The notes: generated by a model from the letters alone, not told the origin. Shown: positions 1 through 13,925, counted from the stretch's first letter. The stretch is 64,000 bases of DNA from Eopsaltria australis (GCA_034509425.1 JAVTVJ010000990.1:62001-126000); one strand, 5' to 3'. Made by a program: numbers and translations.

Positions 1-840
1 AACCTTACAGTAAGATTTGTTTTTTTTGGAGGTTCAAATTATCCACATTAGGACTCTTTTCCTTGATGTTTTTGAGGTTGAATTACAGAAGAAGACAAAC
101 ATCTTCAAATATTTAAAGAATAAAAACTTGAAAGATGTGGAAAACTCAAATGTCATTTCCCCAGATGTTTGAATGCAAATTTCTTGAAATTTAAATGCAA
201 AGTTCAAAAGGCCTTGAGGAAAATTATCTGAGACTTATTACTCTCTCAGAGATGTGAATGCCTCTTTTATTCCACCTTAACCCTGTGCACATCTGTAGTT
301 CCCTCTATGCACATGTTCTCATAAATGTCAGGTAAAGTTATTTGAAATAAAACAAGAAAATAATTGAAAAATATTTTAAATTTTCTACAAGCCTTCTTTT
401 ACAGAAATATTTTTGCTTTCATGAATTTTCATGTCAAGACTGAATTGATTTGAAGACCTTTTTTTACTGCCAATTAAGCAAGAACAGTGAGGACTTTGGA
501 AATACAGATAATAGCTAATGCACTGTATTCACTATTGTAATACCAACTGATCAAATGCATTGTATTATTTATTTTATTTCATATAGCAGTGAGAAAACAT
601 TTACCCCCATGGACAGAGAAATCACCTATTATATCAATTTTAAGTCAATGAATTTGTATTATTAAGTTAATCATGTGGGGTAAGCTATCCACTATTTGCT
701 GTAACAATCGCAAAGGGACATCACAAATTCCAATACTTTGGTTTAGAGCCCAATAGAAAGCTTATCATAGCATTATATGATTTTCCTCTAGACCCTTCAA
801 GCTCTGTGTTTAATTTCTCTTAAATTTGTGGTTGTGTTGA
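1..840. other. AT-rich unique DNA, no gene seen
   Basis: No open frame of note and no repeat family is recognisable. The stretch is AT-rich with ordinary short A and T runs, as is typical of avian intergenic or intronic DNA. Confidence 0.6.
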
Positions 841-1170
841 GAAGGACATTCAAAGATCATCTACTCCAATTTCTCTGCCATGAAGTGGGATATATTTCAT
901 TAGAACAGATTTCTGTAAGCTATGTTCAACCTGACTTTGAACACTGCCAGTGATGGAACATCCACATCTTCTCCAAGTACCTTGTTCCAGCATCTCATCA
1001 CCTTCTTAGTAAAAAATTTCTTCTTTATATCCATTCAGTCTTTTAGTTTAAAGTCATTGTACCTTATTCTGTCCCTTATTTTGTCATTACAGGTCTTTTT
1101 GCTGCTTTCAGGCCATATTATATTTAAAACATCTGTAACAAGGTCTCTCCAGCACTTTCCTTCCTGAAAC
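841..1170 (-). mobile_element. CR1 LINE 3' fragment, old and diverged
   Basis: Read on the plus strand, this follows the reverse complement of the CR1 3' region. It has the 'ttcaaagatcatctactccaa' type of start, then wording matching 'gaacactgccagtgatggaacatccac', 'cagcatctcatcacc', 'gtaaaaaatttcttcttta' and 'ggtctctccagcactttcc'. In the CR1 sense direction (minus strand) these are the last ORF2 codons and the 3' UTR. The terminal octamer repeats are not preserved, and many substitutions and small indels are present, so this is an old copy. Short open frames overlapping it on both strands have no CR1 reading frame of useful length. The end near 1170 is approximate; sequence to about 1240 could still belong. 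Confidence 0.75.
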
Positions 1171-4053
1171 ATCTAAACAACATCCCACCCCTGAACATCT
1201 GAGCAACACCCTCTGTTCTTCCCAAGATACAAGTCGCTGGTTCCACTGCCTGTTACTTTTCTTCTTGCACAGAAGTTTGACCAGAAGGTCCTCAATCAAC
1301 AGTGCTTGCCTCCTACCTTCTGTTCCTAATTTCTTACAGGTGGGAATTGAACAAGCTTTTGCTGTAGGACTAATGTTATCAAAAAATTGCCAACCCTGTT
1401 CAGCTTCTTAATCCCTAAAGGCAGGTTCCTGGGGATCCCATCCACTAGTTCCATAAACAACTCTAAGTTCACTACCCTAATTTTCCTCTCACTGCAAGTC
1501 CTTTCTCAACAGTTATTATGGATGACTAGATGACAGCTTAAGTGTAGCACTTCTGAGTTCATCAGGAATGCTCGAAGAGACGCAATCATTACACAATTAT
1601 TAATGCCTCAGTTTGGAATAAAAGTCACAATAAGTATACTTACGTATAAATATACGAATATACTTGTATAAAAACATAATTTTTATTTATGTGTTTGTAA
1701 TAAATTTTCACTTGAAATGTCTATGTTTCAACATTTCTCTACATGTTCCTTCTTAAGAAAATTAGTTTTATCAAATCTCATCTGATTAATTTCTTGATAA
1801 GAGCTAATTTAAAGATGTAGTTAATTTCTTATTAAAGTCAACAGCATTTTTACCTTTTTTATTTTTATGGTGCCTCTCAATTTCTCTTTTATCAAGGTAC
1901 TGCAACAGAAGTACTACCCATTTGTGCCAAAAGGAAATTTGCCTCTAAGTGCTGACAACATATATGAAAAGTAACTTTGGGAAAGTATGAAGGAAGAAAA
2001 AATTGATTTTCATGCTGAAATAATTTTATTCCTCTTATTCATTTTGTCTCAAACACTCCTGTAACTCATTTCATATTAATTTTATGAAATACACAAGTGT
2101 TTCTGTGCTTTATCAAGTGAGATTTACAGTACAAGTGAATGAAAATAATCTCACATAAAATAGACTGGTTGCAACTGCTATCAAGAAGAAAAGTTGCATT
2201 TCTTCTGCTTCTCATGCTACAAAAACAAAAAAGGCTTTTTGAAAATCAGTCATTAACTTTGCTCCTAAAGAACTAAAAATGAAAATTTATAAAAATAATT
2301 TAAGAAAACCCTAAATGTGTTGGCACATGAAAAGCTTCATTGTATCTCTGTAAATGTCAGAGAACCAGGAGAAAACAAACCAGAAAAGAACATTAATTGC
2401 AAAAATCGGGATAAAATTAAGTGTGATGATGGAAATAAGGAATTTCAAAAATCACTTGAAGAAAAAAAGGGTAAAAATTTGAAAATCCAGTGGGAATCTA
2501 AGAATTAATGAGACCCATGTTAGAGCTTTTTGACAAGCAATATAGTCATACGTGAACGGGATGGATGGCAGTTAACTGTGGGAATGTGATTAAACGTTTA
2601 AATGGAAAAGAGAAATTGTTTACTTTGACATATTTCCTGCTTGGCCTGCAAATCATGAACCATTCGGGAGTAGGAGGATTAAGACTACTTGCATCATACC
2701 ATCATGATCCCTTTTTACTGAATAGAAAATCATCAGTTCATCTGGAAGTGAGTACCTTGGTGCATGTGGAAGGTCATGGCTGCTGGATCTGCTGCTGGAT
2801 CTGGTGATGGATCACAGTAACTTCTGCATTCACAGAGGCTGATGCAGCTCCATCTGTGCTGTTACTGACCTACACGAAGCGTTACACTCAATTACCAGCA
2901 AAGCACTACAGCCTCCTCTGTAGCCTGCCTTAGAGCCACGTGCAGCTCTTGGGAGAAGTTTTACAGCCTTTGATCCAAAAAAAGGTGAGATGCACGAGTC
3001 CAATTGCTCTCTTCACTGGACAACTACTTGTCTTTGAAAGAATCTTTTCTTGTGCAGAAGGTAGCAAACAGCAGGTGGAAATATGCTGTTTATTACGTAG
3101 GAGCCTTGGGGCAAGATTCCAAAAAGCAGCACAAGATAACAGACACTTAAAGGAATAAAATCTGACAGAAGTAAGGAAAGATTCCGAATTCTGCAGCTTC
3201 ATTATTTTCAGTGATAACTGGTAAAACACCACCAGTATTGTAGTATTGAATTCCCTTGTTAACTGGAGTCTGGATTTGTTAAAGTCTGGGAAATGATTTT
3301 ACATGGTTCTTCATATGATTGAATAGAAAAGATGGACAACAAAGTGTAAAGTCCGTGTTCAGATACATATTTACAGTATTTATTTACTGCACATTCCATG
3401 TAATTTGCTATGAAGACAGTTGAATTTGGCAATGGAAATGAATAATGAAAGAATAAGATTAAAAAAAGATAATTCAGAGTAAGAAGTACTGCAGAAAGAG
3501 CATTAGAAAGGATGAGAAGAGTCTAAGCTCCTCTGGGTATTGTTCATACTTAGGTATCATTTTGGTAGAAAACCAGAAAAATGTGTTAACCTGGCTTAGT
3601 CAAAACCAGGTATTTCTGGTTTTTGGTTTTCTCCTATTTTTTAACCTAGAGCATATTACACTCAGGGGAAAAAATATTTGCAGTGTTAACGATCTAATGA
3701 TACTCACAACTGTGATGTAAAGCTCATACTTTTTCACTTCTTTTTTGCCAAACATACCATTTTATTACCTAAGGAACTGTATTCTATTTTTCAGCAGCCT
3801 ATAACTCAATCAAATTCTTTCAGCTCACTCCAATATACTTTTAAGCATCATCTATCTTATTCAGAGAAGAACCAGAGATATTTGGAAAAATAGTCTAATT
3901 TTCTAATAAAACAGATGCCAGATAAGACTCAGAATCAGAGAATACAGCAGCATGTTTGGTATAGCCATCTATCCCTTACCACATTTTCTATGGCTGCTGG
4001 TGTCAGCATTCACATATGGTAATACAAGGGTATAATGTATTTGGAGGCAGAAA
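1171..4053. other. No recognised gene; AT-rich DNA with a GC-richer patch at 2.7-3.2 kb
   Basis: Most of this stretch is AT-rich unique sequence. From about 2690 to 3190 the composition becomes more balanced, and open frames of 72-100 codons exist on both strands (2930-3232 minus, 2940-3158 plus). I recognise no domain in them. Overlapping open frames on opposite strands in a slightly GC-richer patch are expected by chance. A decayed retrocopy or a non-coding exon cannot be excluded. Confidence 0.5.
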
Positions 4054-4155
4054 TGTTTTAGTTTATGACTTAAACACCTTCATGAAGGACTTTTGGGGGT
4101 CTGAAGGGGCCTGAAGGACTGAATGGGCCCTCTGACTGAGGCCCTGAGCTGCTCG

Positions 4156-4250
4156 CTGAATTTATCTTATCTTATCTTATCTTATCTTATCTTATCTTAT
4201 CTTATCATCTTATCTTATCTTATCTGATAAATAAGATAAGATAAATTCAG
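4156..4250. repeat. (TTATC)n pentamer array inside a perfect 20-bp foldback
   Basis: A run of CTTAT pentamers occupies about 4160-4226. It lies between two arms that are perfect reverse complements: 4156-4175 (starting CTGAATTTATC) and 4231-4250 (ending GATAAATTCAG). The loop is 55 nt and consists largely of the same pentamer, so staggered pairing is possible. The array lies within LTR copy A near its 5' third and has no counterpart in copy B. A hairpin on either DNA strand or in RNA is predicted; no function is implied. Confidence 0.85.
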
Positions 4251-4843
4251 GTCTGGGGAGAAAATAATAAATTCACAAAGGATTCAAGCTTAGCACCTTT
4301 GGGGTGGAGGCCACAGCCCCAGGGCTGTCACCTGCCAGGCTCCCACAGAACCTCACACTGAAGGGTCAGGGGAAGGGAGGTTTTGGGTGTGTGGTGAAAA
4401 AGTCTCTGGTGAGAGGCAGTGAACGCCTGTCCTCTGCTGTGCAGAGAAGCCCAAGCTGCAGGGACCTCTTCATCCAGGGGAAAGCTTACCCACAGCAGAA
4501 GGGGTGACATGGACCATCAAAGGTCCCCTGTTCCCTCTCCAAAGGGGTCCCCAGACCCTGCAGCCAGAGATAATGCAACAGACCCTCAGTGTTACAAGGG
4601 ACAGTGTCAAACTGATCCCCTGGAAGGGAGGCACCTGAGCATTCCCACCTGCCCAAAACATATATTAATCCATGGGATTCTATAGTTTTCCACATGGCAT
4701 GATGCAGTGTGGCGCAGCAGTGGGGGACCCTCACCAGGACCAGATGGAGGGGAGCAATGGGATGTCACTGGGACCCTCAGAAGGCTGATTTGCTTCCACC
4801 CAAACCCTGTCACTCTCTCCCTGTTCCCCCAGCCCCATGCTTG

Positions 4844-5115
<272 letters not shown>

Positions 5116-5238
5116 CTTTCCCTCTTTCACAATTAAATAAAACATCCATTTTTTGGCACCAACATGTAGCCTCATTTGGTTCTAATCTCATTTTTTGGGT
5201 ATGTTTTGAACCTTTCTGTTTCTGATCCAATTTATTCA

Positions 5239-7860
5239 TAGAAGCTCAGTTTCCCTTGCTCTTCTGTGTTTAAGTGGTTCATTACAAATGTCTTTTCCAC
5301 TTTTCACTTTGTCAGTTGTTTTCCTCCTAAGCTTAAGGAATAACGTAATGATGTTTCTGCTGATAATTGTGCATTGTGGCTAGGAATTATGATATATTAA
5401 GAAGAAAGGACTTTTCCACCACACACCAGCACATTCAGAGATTAAGTGCATTACACTGGGGTGACGTTATGTTCCTTTCTCATCACATTCAATCACAGCA
5501 ATATTATCCATAAAGAAATCAGACTGTCTAAAAATTAGGTACTGGTTCTACTTCCTTATTCCAATGGGAAGTTCATTCTTCAACTGCACTGCTCTGATGA
5601 ATACAAACTCTCATCTAATACCCAGACTAATTTTATTAATACTCATGTCATATCCATTTGTTCCTTTACCAACATTATCTTTCATTTTATATCGTCTTGC
5701 AAGATCTATTAAGAGAGAATAATGAGCGTGCAGTGTCTGATTCTTTCTTTCCTCTTCATGAATCAATAACTTGTGTAGCCAGTTTCATATTTCCTGGTAA
5801 TTCCTCCACCCCTAGCTTCCACATAAGCAACTTACTGCAATTTTTTACCGTTGAATCTGTGAGTTCCTCTGCTGATTCATAAAGAATTATGATAATAGAG
5901 TTATGTCTAACCCTTTGGATTCGCTGGATTGTCACAGCTTGGCTTGCTTTGTGGAGATACTTATTATTTCTCACTAGAAGCATTGTCTTACTGTTTTTGT
6001 TGTAGTATTCATCATGAATCTCTTTATTGAAAATGAAACAAAATATACCTTTAATTTAATAAGGGAACTTAGTATATCCTTATTTAAGAAAAGCTTTTTA
6101 AATTTTTTCCCTTGTTCTTCATTCTTTGAATAGTTGAAGAAGATCATCTAAAATATTGCCTCTGCTAAGGGTAGTTTTACATTAAGTAATTCTCTTTTAC
6201 CCAAAACTTGATTTTTTGTTTCTGTCCTTCATGACTAGTCCTTTTTCTTCTACTACATAAGGAGACATTGTTTGGTCTTAACGTCTTCTCCAGGATGATC
6301 ATTTCAATAGCTGAAATTTTCCTTCTGTTTGTATTTCATTTTCCAGCCAGAGTTTTGAGCTCTCCTATATTCTAGGCCACCTAAGTCATACATTAGTTTC
6401 TGACTCTGGTTGACTCTTTTTTGTCAGACTCTGAAGTTTTTGTTGTACAGTATTCTCATGTTTGGAAGAGGTAAGTACATGGTGCAAAAAAATAAATATG
6501 AGTTAAACTACTGAAATCAGCGTGAATGCAGACAGATTTAAAATTAAGAGCAAATGAAAATGTCTTACAGACCAGGTTATGCAATCTGTAGAAATACACT
6601 ATGATTTCTCTCTTAAGAAAATAGTTTGTTGTCTTTTTCAGTCCAGAAACACTGAAAATAAAATCAGCGCATTCATACATGTATGTGTGAATACCATCCA
6701 GGATTCAAAATGTTTGTTTTTCTAAACTGAGGGGTTTAAAAAGTCTCTGTAATCCACTACATGCTAAATAACCCTACATAAGACTTATGTTTTATATTTC
6801 TGAAAGTCACTTGGAACAAAAACATCTATTATGTCTCAGTGATTCTCTTGTCAGAGTATGGTATGAAATATTTTGGTCTTAAGAATTTTGTTTTGGTCCA
6901 TATGTTTTGTATATCAAGGGATAGAAGGAAATGCGTAGATTTCAGTAACTTTGAAAACCAATATTTCACTTTGTGAGCCAACTGTCAGACTGACAGGCAT
7001 TGAATAAGCATGTTTACATGTGGTTTTACCCAGGAAAAGGTATCATTTCAAAGGAAAATGAAGACGCGTGAGTCATGAAAAAGATTGTTACTGTTCAAAT
7101 ACTGTCATAGGAATGGTTCATCAAGATGGCAGGTTGTTTTCTGCCATCCAGATTTAAGAATGTAATTTTTCTATTATAAACTGCAAAAACTACATCATAC
7201 TTCAAGAAGGTTCATAGCCAAGTAATCAATCAAGATGTTTAGACTAATCTTGCAATTTTAAAGTGAGAATATACCCAGGTGGCTTTCTTGCATGACTAAA
7301 AAAAAAAAAATACTGTTTGCTTTTTAACCATGGCCAAGCGTAGAATTAACAATTTCAAAATTGCTGTGCTGTACTCATTCTATTTTCACAAAAATGGCAC
7401 TGCCTTTTTTTACCCAACCCAGTAAATTGCACAAACTGTGCCGGCACTGAGTGCTGCTGTAATGCTGTACATTTTTTTTTTCATTCCCAGGATGATTGCG
7501 TATTGCACATTGTAAGACCATAAAAATACATTAAAAAGAGCAATTTAAACCTTCATAAAAGATATTTCAGCTCATAATTGTAGCAACAGCTATATTACAA
7601 TTAATTTGTGAATGTGTTCCTCTGCCTCTTAAGATTTATTTTAAAAGGGCAAATAGAACCAAAGCTTTCTGTAGAAAGTCATGCAGAAGGACTTCTTCTC
7701 TGTGTTTGGAACATGACAAAACTAATAAATGAGGTTTTTTTACCTTTTTATTTGCATTTAATTATTTGTCTCTGGAAGAATTTGAATACTATTTTAAAAA
7801 AGTATTCTAAATTCTATTGTTGAGGTACATTTGTGCACAAGTATTCTAGAGGCGTATGGA
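5239..7860. other. AT-rich unique DNA, no gene seen
   Basis: Only short chance open frames are present (74-75 codons at 5658-5882 plus, 5756-5983 minus, 6456-6680 minus). No repeat family was recognised. A 13-base A run lies near 7300. A splice-site-like pair near 7490 and 7512 is described separately. Confidence 0.55.
7471..7517 (+). other. Splice-signal-like pair around a 21-nt segment (speculative microexon)
   Basis: A strong 3' splice-site look-alike, with a run of Ts then CATTCCCAG ending at 7490, is followed 21 nt later by GTAAGA starting at 7512. The enclosed 7491-7511 segment is divisible by three and has no stop in the frame starting at its first base. The bases just before the donor (TT) are not the usual AG, which weakens the donor. 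There is no neighbouring exon to anchor it and no family match I can name. Chance occurrence is the default explanation. Confidence 0.12.
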
Positions 7861-7958
7861 TGGAATGGTGCAGTGGTTAACATGGTGGTGCTGGGTTAAC
7901 AGTTGGACATCATGATCTTAAGAGTATTTTCCAACATCAAGAATTCTGTGGTTCTATA
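7861..7958 (+). mobile_element. CR1 LINE 3' end (short)
   Basis: The segment contains the CR1 3' UTR wording in sense orientation: 'gtgctgggttaacagttgga', then 'catgatcttaagagtattttccaac', ending in 'aattctgtggttctat', a mutated pair of terminal octamers. Only about the last 100 bp of the element remains, the usual outcome of CR1 5' truncation. Confidence 0.85.
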
Positions 7959-9935
7959 TTAATATATAGTTATGCATCATGTTCTTTTTATTCTTCTTAT
8001 TAAAAACTATATTTTTTTCCCAAGCAAGCTATTAAGTGGCAGCATTAAGTCTATGGCATAATTTATAATTTTTTTTCAGTGTTTATTAATTGAATTTCAG
8101 TTGTTTGTTCCAGATCACAGAAGTAAAATACTGAAGTACAAATCTGTGATTCTGTGTTAGTATGAAATTATGTTTCCTTCAAGATCATCTACCATACTCT
8201 TATGTAGCTGAAAAAGTAGGTGAATCTCCTTTATTATTTAGTTGTACAATAGTTGTACTGTAGATCCCTGCCTTTGACTGAAATAAGTTCTTTACCTTGT
8301 TGTATAACTTCATTGATGACAATTTTATCTAGTAAAAAAATCATATGAATCCATGGGTACACAGAGATTATTTTCCTGTTACATCACTCAGTCTTGTTAA
8401 AAATCAAAACCAAGCACACAAAAAACCAAAACCACAAAAAACCAAAACCACAAAAAGCCCCCCAAACAACTAAAAAATCAAAAGTTCTCACAACACAACA
8501 AGAACAAAATAATTGGGGAAAAAAATAGTAAAGAAGCCATTATCTACATGCCTATACATTCACCTGGCTTGTTCTTTAAAAATTTGCTTTCTTACAAAAT
8601 CTAGCTCATGATTTTACTGGTAATTTACAAATGCAGTTGTACAGATCCAGTTCAATTCTCACCACCTCCTCTCTGACACCTTCTTACTTTCTGATGGTTG
8701 TTTTGTTCTGGAATTTGGGCTGCAGATTCATGTGACCCAGAATTACTCCAGTCTTGGCTTCTGAAAGATACTTAAAATATACCATAGAGGTTTGATTTTT
8801 TTATGTATTTAGGTACTTCATGTAATCATCCAATTTTACCTTTTTACTGCATCACTGTTCCTTCTTAAAATATCTGGCTTTCAGCGTTATCCTTTTCTTT
8901 CCTCCTTTCAAATCTTCCTTTCTGTGGTGATCTATTGAGAACACTGTGACTCAGAAGAAAACAGAGAAAGCACAAGAAAAGTTGAAAAGTTTTAATTGTA
9001 TATCTGACTTTGCTAAGACTCACAAACTGTTTGCTGCAGCTTCATATGTTCAGCATAATGAAGAACAGAGCAATGGCCAAGAGAAATCAGTCCCACCAGC
9101 CATGGAATGCATTACTGTGACTTTGTTTACTTGCTCATTTTAACATGGAAAAGGTATTGATTGGAAAAGCTGCTGATGTTGTTCTGGCTTCTGTGATCAT
9201 CAGCTTTTAAACAAATCCTATGCCTGATCATTCCTGCTGAATTCTAGAGTACTAAGACAAGTCAAATTTATTTTGCCTAATAAAGTGTTGCCAGATAGTA
9301 AATGCCATCTAAAAATTTAATTTTCCATTGTTGTTAATTAACTGTTAGCATATCAGGTCTCCATATGCATACAATTATTATTTCTGACCTTTTTTATTTT
9401 CCATAGTCACCACAGTCAATACTGTGGTCTGTGAACATATTTTTGCCTTAGTCATCAAATATTCTTTCCTTCCAACACATTTAGAAAATCTATTGTTTGT
9501 CACATGATACTAATAAGAATTCCATACGCATTGTTTAAAGGAATAAAAGATTTTGGAAGTATTTCCATTCTTCAGATTTTTAGGTTTCTTTCTGACTGAA
9601 GAAAACTAGACAGCTTTACTTTTATGCATTCAACCTAGTTAGCAATCTTAGTAAATGAAAACAAGGGTAAATCTTAAATAGATGTAAAGGATTTATCTTT
9701 CTCATTTCTTCAGACTATGGTCTGACTATAGTTTTTCTTGGTCAAACAAGGAAACAAAGGTTTGCTTCATAGTGATTTAAAAACATCATAGGGACATGAA
9801 CATGTCTTTGGTTGAAAGTCCTAGAAAAAAGAATGCTGTTAATAAAGGAAGCAAGAATTTGATTCTGGTTTATTTGATTACTTCACATTGGTTTTTATGC
9901 CTTTCCTAAGAGGTTTTTTTGCTTTTAATAGCATC

Positions 9936-9954
9936 TTTTTTTTTTTTTTTTTTT
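9936..9954. repeat. Poly-T run (19 bases)
   Basis: This is an uninterrupted homopolymer. It is not linked to any recognisable LINE or retrocopy on either side, so it is a plain mononucleotide repeat. Confidence 0.9.
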
Positions 9955-10689
9955 GGAACAAATGCTGAAAAGCGTTTCAAAACTACTCTGTTGCTTTTAC
10001 ATTGAGACAGAAAAAAAATTCATAGAAATAGGAACCATTTCCAGATTCAGGGTTAAGACATTCATCTTACATATATATATATAAGGTCTCCCATCTCCAT
10101 GGATACCAAAGTCTCCTGCTAAGAGCAGAATTTCTCTGTTGAGAGCAACAGCCTGAAAGCTGATACTTTAGCCTTCACTGTATAGCCCCTTCCACTGAAG
10201 TAAGTACATTGCAATAATGAGGCTGCTTACATAATAAATTGTTTCTTGCATGCAAAAAAGAAGGTGTTAGAATATTGCTGAATCTAACTAAATATATTAC
10301 ACAAGAGAAATTGCAGAGGGACTTAGGCAAGTATGTTAACATTGAAACTGGAATCTATCATGAATACTAAATTCTGATTTTATAGTAAATTCCAGAACAT
10401 CTTAATGCTTAAATGTGTCCTCCAAGACTGTACATTTTGTATCAGCCCTTCTTTACACATGAATGGGTTTCTTTTCAAAGATGGTAACTGTGTAAAAGCT
10501 ACCCAAGTCATGTAAAAAGAAAAATTTGTGTATGTACTTGAAATATTTTCATATGTGAAAATGCAAATACATAGTTAAGAAGTATGAGGAACATTTTTTT
10601 CTAATTTTGCTTTTACCCTGATTCTATTAAGTTCCTTTATAGAGACAGACTTTTAGAATAAAAAAAAAAATTAATTATCCACCTACCAC

Positions 10690-10765
10690 AAATAATATAT
10701 ATATTATTAATTATAATATTTTATTATAATTAATAAATAAATATTTATTAATTCTAATAAAATAG
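10690..10765. repeat. AT-only palindromic low-complexity region
   Basis: The segment is almost purely A and T and contains a perfect 18-bp palindrome (AATAATATATATATTATT), followed by TTAATTATAATATTTTATTATAATTAA-like symmetrical sequence. It would easily extrude as a cruciform, but such stretches are common in AT-rich DNA. Confidence 0.75.
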
Positions 10766-13700
10766 AATTCACTTTCTTAATGAAGATTGCCAATATTTTC
10801 CTGCACTAGAAATTTTTCAAATTCATTCATCAACTTTAATGTATGGACTTTTGTTTAAAAAACTGAGTTTATAGTGAAAATTTCATGAAAAGTAATGAAA
10901 AATACTGCTTATTCTTCATTAAAATAAATGCAAATTCATTCCTTCAAATTATTCCCTTAACTTATGTAGCAAATGCTTTCTAATAATTTTCTTGCAACAA
11001 GGGGAATTTTAAGAGAACAATTTAATAAGCATATTGTCATGGTTTAACCACTACACATATGTAGTATTTCAACATACTCAGACATATTTATGATTTTAGT
11101 TCCCTTTATTAGGCAGAAGCCATCAAAGAGAAAAAAAAAGAAAAATCTTTTAAATCCTAAAAAGTACTTTAATTTATGTTACTGTACCAAGATGATAAAT
11201 TATGTGCTTTTAATAGAAACATAATATGAACTACTTCAGTACAAGCAAACCCTCTATGCTGCTCAAGAATGGAACAGCGTTATATTGGTAAGTGTCACTG
11301 GATAATTTGTCCCACGTTAGACTATTTTATCTAGTTTTAAATGATCTTATATTAAAAAAATGTGTGCAGACTTCCCAATTGCTTTGGGGAAGACTTGTTC
11401 ATAAGCTAAAGTATGATGTTAATTCCACAAACTATTGAGCATCAGTGCTACCAGTTCTGCTGGCCCAAAAGCTATTTAATGCAGATTGCAGTGCAGGTAA
11501 AAAAGCCAGTGTGCTTTGCTAATTCTGTCTGCTTGAATTAATCCATCTTCCTGTGGGAAGCCTATTGTCACCAAAAAATGAAGCAGTGCAAGTGGACATA
11601 TATTATTTTGGCATATTTCTGGAATACCAGGAAAGTATTTAGCAAGCAGTTTTCTTTCAGCTTGTCCAGTTAGTGAATGATTATACATTTTGCAGTTGCT
11701 AGAAAGATTTTACATATGTAACAGGAAGACATAGTTTTAAAGATGCAGGTTGAAGTTAGAAGTGTAGTTTCCAGAAAAATATACTGATTGTGTATTTCTG
11801 TTTGTTAATTAAAGGATGCTGGAAATGCAGGTCAGGTTTCTAGCTACTGTAATGTCATTTTGCCATACAAGCACTTTGTTCTTCATAGGCTTCCCTGAAA
11901 ATAAATGAAACAAAATAACAGGATTTCTAAGGAAAAATTTAGCAGAAAAAGTAAGCAAACAATCAAAACCTGAACATAATCACCTTTGTAAAGCATAAAA
12001 GTAAAGGAAAAACAGCAGGTGGGGTTTTTTTCTTCAGTCAATCTTTTAAATTGTTTTAAAAGAGTAGAATCAAATTCCTGCTCTCTTTGGTTATCTTCTA
12101 CAAGGAACAATTTAGTACAGAAATAAACACAAGCATTTTCATATTCGATTTCTACAATAAATATAGGACATTCATTCATTTAAAATAGGATAGTAATAAG
12201 TGAGAAATTCTGTACCCTACAGTATATTTTGCAGGATATAAAGTAGGCATTATATAATAAAGCATAGCTCCCTCATTTGCAGTTTCTCAAAGCCATTGAC
12301 TGACAGTACACATACTTCTGAATACAGGTCTAGGAATGAATCATTGCTTAGATGAAAGCTGTGATCTGCTTTTATAAATCTTGTCAGAATATATTCCCAC
12401 ATCTACTTAAAAGGCCTGGGTCAATATTTTATTATTTACTTATCTGTTAGTCATGTAGTTTAATCAAACTTCTGCCTATTTCTTGGCCTTTCTTATAAGC
12501 TTGACCTTTATTTGACCTTTATTCTCAGGATTGTAAGAAAAAGTTGACTGTAGAGTTGAGAAATACTAAATTGAAAAAAAGTAATAAAAACATAACAAAC
12601 ACATAGTGACACTGTAGATACTAGAGTATTCAGAAAATATCAAGAGTGTTTAAACCATTTATATACTTTACTGCAAATTTTGAAATATACTTTAGGCTTA
12701 ATAAACTCTATAGTTCTGTTTTCTGCCAAAAATTCTAAATCTTAAAATCTTTTATAAAAAACCAATTTAAACATCATACACTCAGTTTAAAAAAATCAAA
12801 CAAAAACAAAACCAAAGCTACATTGTTGTAAAAAGTAAATTTAAAAAAAGCCCACTTTGACTCTTGCAAATTTTTTTCACAGCTCAGTATTCTCAATATT
12901 GACATTTGCATTATGTCAGGCTTCCTGTTTCATAAATATATTTTGTAATAGATGTAGTTCTGGCATTTTCTATAATCTATAGTAGAATTAAACTTCTGGC
13001 TCCAGTAGGAAAAGCTAACATAGCAAAAATGTCTGCACAGATTTTAAAGACTAGGCAAATTCTTAATATCTCAGACTGCAGTCTATACTCAGTGATATAA
13101 ATATGAAGGATTTAGGGTAGTATTATAAAATTAGTCTTTTCATCTCTGTTCCAATCCGTTTCAATCAGCGTTTTAACAGAAGTTACTGAATGGGACGAGA
13201 ATTCCTGATTTCATCATGTCCCATTGCTTTTAAAACAATTAAAGAATGCATCCTTTTTCAGAAAAAAATAAAACCTTTGTGGATCAGATAAACAGAAAAG
13301 TTCTTCAGTACATTTGGAGATCTGATCATGTCGGACCTCTGATAGTTTTCATACCATAATCCCCAATCTTCACTCTGCTGATGATTTCCAGGCTAATTGT
13401 ATCAATGCTTAGGTCATTCTGTGTTCCCTTTCCTAACACTGTCCTTAATTAAATTACCTGGCATTAGTACTATTATATATAATTGGATTTGTTCCTTTGT
13501 TATATCAAAGTTGTATTTTATTATCTTCCCCCCTTCATCTAATGTTCCATTCTATTTCCGTGGTTTTGCTTATTTATTCCTTGAAAATTTTAGAGACACA
13601 GAGGAGAGAGGAAGGGGAATGAAGGGGAATGCAGAGGAAAATTTTTACTGGATGATTTCCAGTATGATGCAAGATTTCTTGGGAAGCATGATGATAGGTG

Positions 13701-13925
13701 GTACACATTCAAGCAGTTCCCTGGCTACCATGGGAAATTGAAGCAGTAGGGCTCAGAGACCAGACTAAACACCAATGACTCTTTGTCCCTTTAATTTTTC
13801 TGTGTATAGACCTCTAACATGCCATATGAACCTTATAAAAAAAGGTTTTGGCTGAAGTTCAGTGGTGGTTCTCGGTTAAAATATCCTGATTGGCAACTTT
13901 CTGATTCCTTATCTATTTTATATGT

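Noticed and set aside
2930..3232. Overlapping open frames on both strands in a slightly GC-richer patch
   Set aside because: No recognisable domain, no splice context or start context supporting translation, and opposite-strand openness is expected by chance here.
8130..8160. AATCTGTGATTCTGTG resembling CR1 terminal octamers
   Set aside because: No CR1 3' UTR precedes it; two similar 7-mers can arise by chance.
11036..11055. TTGTCATGGTTTAACC, identical over 16 bases to the start of the solo LTR at 45612; a shorter match also at about 47061
   Set aside because: The similarity stops after 16 and 15 bases and no further LTR sequence follows. Chance or an unrecognisable remnant; not annotatable.
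13397..13741. 114-codon plus-strand open frame
   Set aside because: No signal, domain or repeat family was recognisable, and the composition follows the AT-rich background. Length alone is not exceptional in 64 kb of six frames.
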